Of a DNA stretch of 10,132 nt, positions 1 through 6,173 are shown piece by piece. A program made the translations under genes and the position numbers. Position 1 is the first letter of the stretch, and every line of letters starts with the position of its first letter. The notes beneath the pieces were generated by a model, which did not search any database, was not told where the DNA came from, and was given only the letters and a program-made list of their open reading frames with translations. This DNA is from CAMAVK01 sp964362485 (GTDB lineage Archaea > Nanobdellota > Nanobdellia > Woesearchaeales > GW2011-AR9): contig CAYIEX010000063.1 in assembly GCA_964362485.1 (NCBI GenBank), forward strand, positions 1 through 10,132, in the 5' to 3' direction.

Positions 1-388
1 AGGTTTTTTCATCAGGATATTGGCACTCGTCGCGGTGCTGCATTTCTGTTATTTGCACATTGAGGAGATAATCTGAATCACGACGTTCAAAAATGGATGA
101 GAACTGTGACATGTCAGGTTCTGCCGGATCATCGATACTCGCAAATACTGCCCAGCCGATGCGATATCCTTGTTCGCGGTACTCGTCGAGAAGATGATTG
201 ATCAAATGAGAGCGTTGGCGATAGGTATCTTGATTAAGTTTCAGAGCACGAGTATAAAAATTGCCCCAAACACGAAGAGCAGCGCGCCCATCTTCTTCAA
301 CAAAATAATTGATAGGATAGAGCATGAGAACGGATTTAGGGGTAGCATGAGATGGAGTTGAAGGCGAGGAGGCTGGCTCAGATTTCAT
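1..388 (-). CDS. Hypothetical protein, 3' end beyond the window
   Basis: This frame is open from an ATG at 388-386 to the left edge, giving about 129 residues with no stop. It is not recognised as any family. The first 19 residues are rich in Ser, Pro and Thr and look disordered. After them comes a compact-looking region with a hydrophobic strand (SVLMLYPINYF), an amphipathic stretch (LINHLLDEYREQGYRIGWAV) and a charged tail. There is no signal peptide or membrane segment. The start is chosen because its ATG overlaps the radB stop codon in the classic ATGA arrangement, which points to translational coupling and one transcript with radB. It could have a role linked to DNA repair, but only its position suggests that. 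A start at a later Met is possible because the N-terminus is low in complexity. Confidence 0.72.
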   Translation of the reverse strand, partial: MKSEPASSPSTPSHATPKSVLMLYPINYFVEEDGRAALRVWGNFYTRALKLNQDTYRQRSHLINHLLDEYREQGYRIGWAVFASIDDPAEPDMSQFSSIFERRDSDYLLNVQITEMQHRDECQYPDEKT

Positions 389-1062
389 GGCATGACTTCC
401 TCAATTCCTTCATGCACTATTTTGAATAGGATTTCACTCCCTTCAGGCAAGGAACGATGCTTGCGGAGTATAAGTCTGCGGCATTTGGCAAGCCCCTGGA
501 TTTCTAAAAGACACTTGCTGCCGTATCGGAGAAGGTCGCCACCCACCATTTTAACTTTATCGCGGTTATCAAAATCAGCATAGACTTGGGTGGTGATGAG
601 GACGGGAATTTTCTTTCGGCGGGTTATTTCAACAAGCGCAGCGATTTGTTTTCCGAGAGCAGAATTAACTTCGTACACTTCTTCATTTCGTCCAAGCTCT
701 AAGCGATAAAGCATAGAGATAGAGTCAACGATGATGAGGCCAAGATTGTCTGGAAGGGAATCACGAAGTTTTTCAAAGATCTCTTTTTGTTCACTAAAAT
801 TGATGGGGCTAATGAAAAGTATCCGATCGAGAACTTGCTCCCACTGTGGTGTCATCTGTTTGATGCGCTCCACAGCTATTCCGCCTTCTGTGTCTAAAAA
901 CAAAACTCGTTTGCCGGATTCGGCGATTCTGACAGCACCAAGAAGGCACAGGTTGGTTTTACCAGAACCGGATGGACCATAAAGAGTTGTAACAACGTCA
1001 TGATCATAGCCTCCGGCAAGGAAGCGATCTAAAAAGAGAGCACCAGTACTTACTTTGGACAT
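385..1062 (-). CDS. radB: DNA repair and recombination protein RadB
   Basis: This is a RecA/RadA-family ATPase of 225 residues, the usual size for RadB. RadB is the archaeal recombinase paralogue that lacks the N-terminal helix-hairpin-helix domain of RadA and is thought to assist RadA and Holliday-junction processing. The Walker A motif GPSGSGKT lies at residues 29-36, right after the short N-terminal GALFLDRFLAGG segment. The Walker B strand LIIVD lies at about 110-114, followed by SISMLYR. The strand-end Gln of the core appears as ITTQVY near residue 160, and the KMVGGDLLRYG segment near 172-182 fits the end of the ATPase core. The ATG at 1062 sits 26 bases from the centre of a TATA box on the same strand, so the mRNA is probably leaderless. 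The stop overlaps the next gene. RadB is the best marker in the window for an archaeal host. Confidence 0.93.
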   Translation of the reverse strand: MSKVSTGALFLDRFLAGGYDHDVVTTLYGPSGSGKTNLCLLGAVRIAESGKRVLFLDTEGGIAVERIKQMTPQWEQVLDRILFISPINFSEQKEIFEKLRDSLPDNLGLIIVDSISMLYRLELGRNEEVYEVNSALGKQIAALVEITRRKKIPVLITTQVYADFDNRDKVKMVGGDLLRYGSKCLLEIQGLAKCRRLILRKHRSLPEGSEILFKIVHEGIEEVMP

Positions 1063-1083
1063 ATTTTTGTGGGAATAACGAGA

Positions 1084-1093
1084 CTATAAAAAA
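1084..1093 (-). promoter_or_regulatory. TATA box of radB
   Basis: On the minus strand this reads TTTTTTATAG, centred about 26 bases before the radB ATG at 1062. Archaeal TATA boxes are usually centred about 26-27 bases before the transcription start, so transcription would begin at or next to the start codon. No Shine-Dalgarno-like sequence lies between the box and the ATG, in keeping with a leaderless message. Inferred from sequence and spacing only. Confidence 0.6.
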
Positions 1094-1195
1094 GTATGGC
1101 TTGTGAAGTTGCCGATCTTTAATCTTTATTTAATTATTATTTGTCCAGGAAATGAAAATAGAAGATGAGAATAGGAAATCAAGGATGCAAGCACA

Positions 1196-1203
1196 TTTAT
1201 AAG
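1196..1203 (+). promoter_or_regulatory. TATA box of the glycosylation operon
   Basis: TTTATAAG is close to the archaeal TATA consensus and is centred about 28 bases before the ATG at 1228. This implies a leaderless transcript starting at that codon. The longer reading frame from ATG 1165 would place this box inside the coding sequence, so the box also supports the shorter protein. Confidence 0.6.
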
Positions 1204-1227
1204 TTATTAAGCATTTCCTACCCCTCA

Positions 1228-2703
1228 ATGGAAAGGAAGTATAAACTGTGGTTGATGGCTATAGTTTTTGTTACATTGATTACTCGCCTAGTAATTGCGT
1301 TTACAATTCCTAATTTTACGTATGATTCCTATTTCCATCTAAAACATATTGAACATATCGCAGAGGACGGATTTCCCCAATTTTATGATGAGCTCTCATA
1401 TGGAGGGAGAGAACTGCGGTTTCTTCCACTCTTTCACTATACCATTGCCACATTTTCATTTTTTGGAGAATTAGATCTCGCGGCCAAGATTATGTCTAAT
1501 GTTTTGATGTCACTACTTGTGATTATAGTGTTTATGGTTGCGCGAAAAGTAACGGAGAATGATGAAGCTGCTCTTTTTTCAGCATTTATTGCAGGGTTTT
1601 TACCTGCATTGTTCATTCCAAATCATGTTGGTGTTGATACACTTTTTTTCCCATTGATTTTTTTGGCAATCTACTCTTTTTTGAATTTGGAAAAACCATT
1701 TCATGTTTATCTGTACATCGCATTGTTTTTACTCTTGTGTTTTACAACATCGGCAACTTTTCTTTTGGTGATGGGATTTGGGATCTACCTTCTTCTTGCG
1801 GCAATTGAAGAGAAGAAAGTTAACCGTACTCAATTGGAAGTGATTATTTTTTCCCTCTTCTTTTTTATTTGGACACAGTTCTTATTTTTTAAAGAGGTCC
1901 TGTTACGAGAAGGCGTTTCGTTTGTATGGCAAAATGTGCCGGGACAAATAATTGCGAACTATTTTCCCGAGATTAGCATTCCCGTTGCTATATTGCTGGT
2001 GAGTATTATTCCTTTTCTTGCGGGAATTTACGTGGTGTATAAATCATTATTCCAGCTTACAACACGCCGCTCGATTCTCCTTATTAGCCTGGTTATTTCA
2101 ACAACACTTCTTGCGTGGTTCCGATTAATTCCATTTCGAACGTCCCTTGCCTTTTTTGGCATAATATTATCTATACTGTTTGCTGTTTTCTACACAGACC
2201 TACTTGCGTTTTTCCGTAAAACAAAATTCCATCATCACGAGGGTACAATTAAGTTTGTACTTTCTGCGGTACTTGTGATTACTATCCTTCCCCTCACTAT
2301 CGCTGCGGCATACCAACAAGAGACACCCACAGTTGAAGAAGTTGAGGCATTTTTGTGGTTGCGAGACAATACGCCGGAAGAAAGTGGAGTACTAAGTCTG
2401 CTTGAGGAAGGGGATATGGTTAATTATTATAGCAAACGCCGCAATTTAATGGATGAACAGTTTGCGCTTGAAAACTCAGAACGTCGGTTTAATGACCTTA
2501 ATACTTTGTATAAAACGGCGTTTCAAGCACAGGCAATTGGCTTACTGGATCATTATGATTTAAATTATTTAGTGCTGACACCACGTGCAAAGGAAAAATA
2601 TGAGATATTTGATTTTACCTACCGCGATCAGGAATGTTTTGATCGAGTTTATAAGAATGAAACGAGAATCTACAAAGTACGATGTACGTTGCAAACAACC
2701 TAA
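1228..2703 (+). CDS. STT3/AglB-like GT-C membrane glycosyltransferase
   Basis: This is a polytopic membrane protein of 491 residues with roughly ten hydrophobic segments followed by a soluble C-terminal domain of about 120 residues. The first outer loop carries YDSYFHLK (Asp33), matching the catalytic DxxYHxR-type motif of STT3/AglB oligosaccharyltransferases. It is followed by a DELSYGGRE...LPLFHY stretch like that of archaeal STT3 relatives. A second acidic residue, Asp137 in VGVDTLFF, sits where GT-C enzymes often have one. The C-terminal domain opens with FLWLRDNTPEE, like the segment before the WWDYG acceptor motif of STT3, but the motif itself reads LLEEG (391-395). The protein is shorter than typical AglB. 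The frame also opens at 1165, but the ATG at 1228 is preferred because of the TATA box and because the extra 21 residues are not GT-C-like. The donor would be a polyprenyl-linked sugar. The acceptor is unknown and may not be an N-X-S/T sequon. Confidence 0.75.
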   Translation: MERKYKLWLMAIVFVTLITRLVIAFTIPNFTYDSYFHLKHIEHIAEDGFPQFYDELSYGGRELRFLPLFHYTIATFSFFGELDLAAKIMSNVLMSLLVIIVFMVARKVTENDEAALFSAFIAGFLPALFIPNHVGVDTLFFPLIFLAIYSFLNLEKPFHVYLYIALFLLLCFTTSATFLLVMGFGIYLLLAAIEEKKVNRTQLEVIIFSLFFFIWTQFLFFKEVLLREGVSFVWQNVPGQIIANYFPEISIPVAILLVSIIPFLAGIYVVYKSLFQLTTRRSILLISLVISTTLLAWFRLIPFRTSLAFFGIILSILFAVFYTDLLAFFRKTKFHHHEGTIKFVLSAVLVITILPLTIAAAYQQETPTVEEVEAFLWLRDNTPEESGVLSLLEEGDMVNYYSKRRNLMDEQFALENSERRFNDLNTLYKTAFQAQAIGLLDHYDLNYLVLTPRAKEKYEIFDFTYRDQECFDRVYKNETRIYKVRCTLQTT

Positions 2704-2710
2704 TGGTTTC

Positions 2711-2736
2711 TAAAATGAACTCACAGGTTCATTTTA
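2711..2736 (+). repeat. Perfect 10-bp inverted repeat between the two GT-C genes
   Basis: TAAAATGAAC at 2711-2720 and its exact reverse complement GTTCATTTTA at 2727-2736 flank the six bases TCACAG. The repeat starts 7 bases after the stop of the first GT-C gene. As RNA it would fold into a ten-pair stem, with a possible U-G closing pair over a CACA loop. There is no T-run right after it, so it does not look like a bacterial-type terminator. It could be an mRNA processing or stability element, or a two-fold symmetric operator for a dimeric regulator. Confidence 0.65.
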
Positions 2737-2755
2737 TGATACACCTGAATGGTTG

Positions 2756-2764
2756 ACAATATAC
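2756..2764 (+). promoter_or_regulatory. Possible weak TATA box before the second GT-C gene
   Basis: ACAATATAC is centred about 28 bases before the ATG at 2788. The spacing fits an archaeal promoter, but the match to the consensus is weak. An AAGGA at 2780-2784 could instead serve as a Shine-Dalgarno sequence, with better spacing to the in-frame ATG at 2794. Whether this gene has its own promoter is therefore undecided. Confidence 0.25.
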
Positions 2765-2787
2765 GGCACATGCCAAAATAAGGAACG

Positions 2788-4161
2788 ATGCATATGGCAG
2801 AAACACCACACCTACTCAAAAATAATTTTATCGGACAAGGGGATAGAATTGTAAAACATATTATTGATTATGCCCAACTCTACTTCATTCTATTTCTTAC
2901 TTTAATTATTGGAGCAGTGTTTTTATTTCGGTATCTGCAAGGAAACCCCGTTATATTTGGCCAAGAAAGTTATTATTTACTCTCTTTTTTCGAACAATTT
3001 TTCCCCGTTTCTTCGAAGGTACTACGACTTGGTCTTTTCGGGTTGAATTTTATTATCTCAATGGTGAGTATAGTCTTGGGTTACTCACTTACTCGCAAAC
3101 TTAAATGGGACCGTTACCTCCAATTCTTTTTTATGGGATTTATCGTTGTATCCCCCGCATTTATGTATATAACAAGTTCAATTTCACATTTTTCGCTTAC
3201 CCTTTGCTTACTATTAGTCAGTCTTTTTTTAGTACAGTCACAGAGGGAAATAGTGAGACTTGGTGCAGCATTGCCTCTCATCGCGATTGCAACTTTTGAT
3301 GCATTGAGTGCATTTATAGGGATATTAACACTCATTCTTTTCTACCCTTATTCACGCAAGGAACGAACATTTATGGTTTTATCGGGAGGACTTCTGGTTG
3401 TTACAATTGTTCTTTGGTTTATCACGACCCCACTCACGCAATCCATTATTCCCTACCCAATAAAAAGTGTATCCCAGATTAGTTCGGATTTAGGAAGTTA
3501 TTCTGGTGTGAGCTTATTTTTATTACTTCTTTCTTTTTTGGGTCTTCTTTTTTGGGACAAAAATTACTGGAAGGTTCTTGCAATTCTCTTACTGGTCTCG
3601 CTAACGTTTCTGTTTAATCCAACATTTATCATTTTTATTGCGATCATTGTAAGTTATTTGGCAGCACGAGGAGTCGTGATGATATTTGATCGTAAGTGGA
3701 CACTTGAAGCACTCAAAGGATTTACCCTTCTATTAATTGGATTGGGTTTACTTTTTTCTACCTTGACTTACACTCAGCGATTAATTGAAGTTAGTCCGAC
3801 ACAGGAAGAATATTACGCTCTTACATTTATTAAAGCAAATACTGATGAAAATGCAATTGTCTTTACTGACCCTAATCAAGCAGTGTATGTTACCTATTTT
3901 GCCACGCGAACACCATATGTTTTAACATCAACAATTCAAGAAAAAGAAGCGGAATACCAAGCAATTACCAAGGCAGGATACATTGGTCAGCTTTTTCCAT
4001 TACTAGAACAAAATTCAATTAGCATTATATATATTACACCCTCTATGAAAGAGCATCTGGGCTCGGAGCAAGGCATTTTGTTCCTTCTTAAAAACGAAAG
4101 GTTTAAAATGCTCTATTCACTCGATAACACCGAGGTGTGGCTTTTTAGTAGTAGTGAATAG
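2788..4161 (+). CDS. Degenerate GT-C/STT3-like membrane protein
   Basis: This is a 457-residue protein with a short N-terminal tail, a first membrane segment at about 31-49, many further hydrophobic segments and a soluble C-terminal domain from about residue 340. Its layout mirrors the upstream gene: an outer loop after the first segment reads FGQESYYLL (58-65), where an active GT-C enzyme has D-S-Y-Y/F-H. The C-terminal domain begins ALTFIKANTDEN, like the STT3 segment before WWDYG. At the motif position it reads TDPNQ (360-364). The second GT-C acidic site appears replaced by SISHFS (131-136). Loss of both acidic positions suggests either a highly diverged enzyme or an inactive partner of the upstream protein. 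The start could be either ATG 2788 or ATG 2794 (residue 3). The gap to the previous gene is 84 bases and to the next gene 24 bases. Confidence 0.68.
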   Translation: MHMAETPHLLKNNFIGQGDRIVKHIIDYAQLYFILFLTLIIGAVFLFRYLQGNPVIFGQESYYLLSFFEQFFPVSSKVLRLGLFGLNFIISMVSIVLGYSLTRKLKWDRYLQFFFMGFIVVSPAFMYITSSISHFSLTLCLLLVSLFLVQSQREIVRLGAALPLIAIATFDALSAFIGILTLILFYPYSRKERTFMVLSGGLLVVTIVLWFITTPLTQSIIPYPIKSVSQISSDLGSYSGVSLFLLLLSFLGLLFWDKNYWKVLAILLLVSLTFLFNPTFIIFIAIIVSYLAARGVVMIFDRKWTLEALKGFTLLLIGLGLLFSTLTYTQRLIEVSPTQEEYYALTFIKANTDENAIVFTDPNQAVYVTYFATRTPYVLTSTIQEKEAEYQAITKAGYIGQLFPLLEQNSISIIYITPSMKEHLGSEQGILFLLKNERFKMLYSLDNTEVWLFSSSE

Positions 4162-4185
4162 AAGAATTATGCTAAGGGATGGACA

Positions 4186-5460
4186 ATGAATCTTTTTATT
4201 GACATTATTTTATGGATAGCGTACTTGGTCTCACTTTATTTCTCCGTGTTTCTACTTCTTGTTTATCTTGATAAGAAAAATTATTTCGATTCTCAAGAAA
4301 CATCGCAAAAACTGGATAAAACACCTTATGTGTCAATCCTCGTTCCAGCATATAATGAGGAAAAGACGATTGCTAGAACATTAGAGTCTATTTTTAATTT
4401 GGATTATCCACAAGATCGTATGGAAGTGATAGTTATTAATGATGGATCCAAAGATAAAACTGAGGAGGTAATTCGAAAATTTACCCAGGGTCGCAACAAT
4501 CTCCGTGTTCTGTCACACGCCAATTGTGGAAAAGCCGCTTCTCTCAATAAAGCAATTGCGCTTGCATCAGGTGAATTCTTTGCTTGTTTAGACGCCGATT
4601 CGTTTGTTGATTCTAGGACGTTGCGTAAAATGCTGCATTTATATTATAAAGAGAATGATGAGAGGATTGCAGTGATCACCCCTGCCATGAAAGTTTTTGA
4701 ACCAAAGAATCTACTCCAAAAGGTACAATGGCTGGAGTACTTAGTTGTAATCCTTATTAGCAGAGTTTCAAGTGAGATGGATTCTCTCTATGTTGCCCCA
4801 GGACCATTTTCGCTCTATCGAATGTCAATAATTAAAGCGATTGGAGGGTTTGATGCTACGAATATTACGGAGGATCAGGAAATTGCGTATCGCTTGCAAA
4901 AGCACCATTATCGGATTAAGCAATGTCACGATGGCTATGTCTATACAACGACGCCAAGAACGCTGAGCCCATTTTACCGTCAACGGAAGCGCTGGTATCT
5001 TGGAAGTATGATCTGCGTTAAACAGTACAAGGACTTAATTGCTAATAAAAAATACGGAGATTTTGGGATGATGCAAATGATTAAAAACGTTGTTGGCTAC
5101 CTGCTCGCGGGAGTTGGCATTATCCTGGCATTGTATATATTTATCCGCCCGATGTGGGATTATCTTAAGACGCTCTATTTAGTTCATTTTAATATTTGGC
5201 CTTATATTACTGCTCTTAAAATAAAAATAACATTCTTTACGTTTTTAGTGGCAGACTTCAGAAAAGGATTTGTGTTATTATTTTTAATGCTGATAGGTTA
5301 TTTTCTATTTTATGCTGCTCACCGTAATGCTCAGGAGAAAATGACTCGATTTGGACTCGTTCCGCTCATTCCATATTTTATGTTTTATTATACAATTAAA
5401 GGACTCATCCTTCTAGTTTGTTTTGTTGAGTTTGCACGAGGGAAAAAAATACAATGGTAG
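4186..5460 (+). CDS. Family 2 membrane glycosyltransferase, processive type
   Basis: This is a 424-residue inner-face glycosyltransferase like PgaC/NodC/hyaluronan synthases. One membrane segment (about 5-27) precedes a GT-A catalytic domain: SILVPAYNEE at 50-59, the nucleotide-binding Asp86 in INDGS, GKAASLN at 115-121, the metal-binding DAD at 136-138, the catalytic-base TED at 228-230 and QRKRW at 266-270. The last motif marks processive members such as cellulose, chitin and hyaluronan synthases. Two or more membrane segments follow (about 300-320 and 360-415), which could form a polymer channel. All catalytic residues are present, so it should be active on a UDP- or GDP-sugar. The sequence does not reveal which sugar, or whether the product is a polymer or a lipid-linked monosaccharide. 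The next gene starts inside its last codons. Confidence 0.88.
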   Translation: MNLFIDIILWIAYLVSLYFSVFLLLVYLDKKNYFDSQETSQKLDKTPYVSILVPAYNEEKTIARTLESIFNLDYPQDRMEVIVINDGSKDKTEEVIRKFTQGRNNLRVLSHANCGKAASLNKAIALASGEFFACLDADSFVDSRTLRKMLHLYYKENDERIAVITPAMKVFEPKNLLQKVQWLEYLVVILISRVSSEMDSLYVAPGPFSLYRMSIIKAIGGFDATNITEDQEIAYRLQKHHYRIKQCHDGYVYTTTPRTLSPFYRQRKRWYLGSMICVKQYKDLIANKKYGDFGMMQMIKNVVGYLLAGVGIILALYIFIRPMWDYLKTLYLVHFNIWPYITALKIKITFFTFLVADFRKGFVLLFLMLIGYFLFYAAHRNAQEKMTRFGLVPLIPYFMFYYTIKGLILLVCFVEFARGKKIQW

Positions 5461-6173
5461 AAAAAGAAAAAAAAGAGGATTTTCGCAAGATCAGTAAAGA
5501 TAAATATATCATAGCGGGTATAATTACATTCTTAATTTTTAGCTTGGGCCTCACGTTAGGATTTATCATTGAAGATCACAGGTATAATTTAGTTGAGGAG
5601 ATTAATATGGAGCAAGAGGTGCGCTACTCCAGCGTTCAAATGCAGTACCTATACCTCACCAGTTCAAGTGCATATAATAATTGTCCGGTTCTTTCCACTA
5701 CCCTTAAAGAAACGATTAAGGACCTTTCTGATTCTCTTAGTGAAGTAATAGCTTTTGAGGAAGAAAAAGAAACTCCGGATAAACGAAGAGAAATTATTAT
5801 GCGCCGCTATATTTTAGATAATTTGCGGTATTGGCTCCTTGCTACGCAGAGTAAAGAACGCTGTGATTTAGATATTGTACCTATTGTATATTTTTATGCA
5901 ACAGACTGTCCTTCGTGTCCAACTCAAGGTACGATTTTATCATATTATAAAAAAGTTTTCGGTGAGAAAGTCCTTATATTTCCCATCAATCTTGATTTTC
6001 GTGAGCAAGAACCGATGATTCAAATAATGATGCAACAATTTAACGTGACACGATATCCTACCCTTGTTATTGATGAGGTGCGATATGAGGGAGTACTTCG
6101 CGATGAAGAATTAGGCCGTATTATTTGTGCTTCACTCAAAGACCCGGATAGTGAGGTTTGCCTGCAACCATGA
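5454..6173 (+). CDS. Membrane-anchored extracytoplasmic thioredoxin-fold protein
   Basis: This is a 239-residue protein. A basic N-terminus (KEKKEDFRKISKDK) and one membrane segment at about 19-39 predict an N-in, C-out anchor. Residues about 40-135 form a charged, probably helical linker domain containing Cys77 and Cys137. The C-terminal thioredoxin-like domain has the strand PIVYFYA, the redox motif CPSC (152-155) and the cis-proline in RYPT (Pro202). Two more cysteines, 225 and 236, lie near the end. An oxidoreductase on the outer face would form or rearrange disulfides. Its start overlaps the GT2 gene by 7 bases, with GAGGG at 5438-5442 as a possible ribosome binding site. Its stop forms an ATGA overlap with the next gene, so it is firmly part of the operon. 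The likely clients are the cysteine-bearing outer domains of the neighbouring GT-C proteins, which is an inference. Confidence 0.8.
   Translation: MVEKEKKEDFRKISKDKYIIAGIITFLIFSLGLTLGFIIEDHRYNLVEEINMEQEVRYSSVQMQYLYLTSSSAYNNCPVLSTTLKETIKDLSDSLSEVIAFEEEKETPDKRREIIMRRYILDNLRYWLLATQSKERCDLDIVPIVYFYATDCPSCPTQGTILSYYKKVFGEKVLIFPINLDFREQEPMIQIMMQQFNVTRYPTLVIDEVRYEGVLRDEELGRIICASLKDPDSEVCLQP

Larger units (their letters stand above)
1063..1227. other. Divergent intergenic region
   Basis: This is the only divergent junction in the window. It holds a minus-strand TATA box for radB and a plus-strand TATA box at 1196-1203 for the glycosyltransferase operon. Another AT-rich stretch at 1124-1140 could be a second plus-strand promoter if translation began at the ATG at 1165. 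No RNA gene or long repeat is evident. Confidence 0.6.

Noticed and set aside
1165..1227. N-terminal extension of the first GT-C gene from ATG 1165
   Set aside because: The added 21 residues do not look like a GT-C start, and a good TATA box at 1196-1203 falls inside them with leaderless spacing to ATG 1228.
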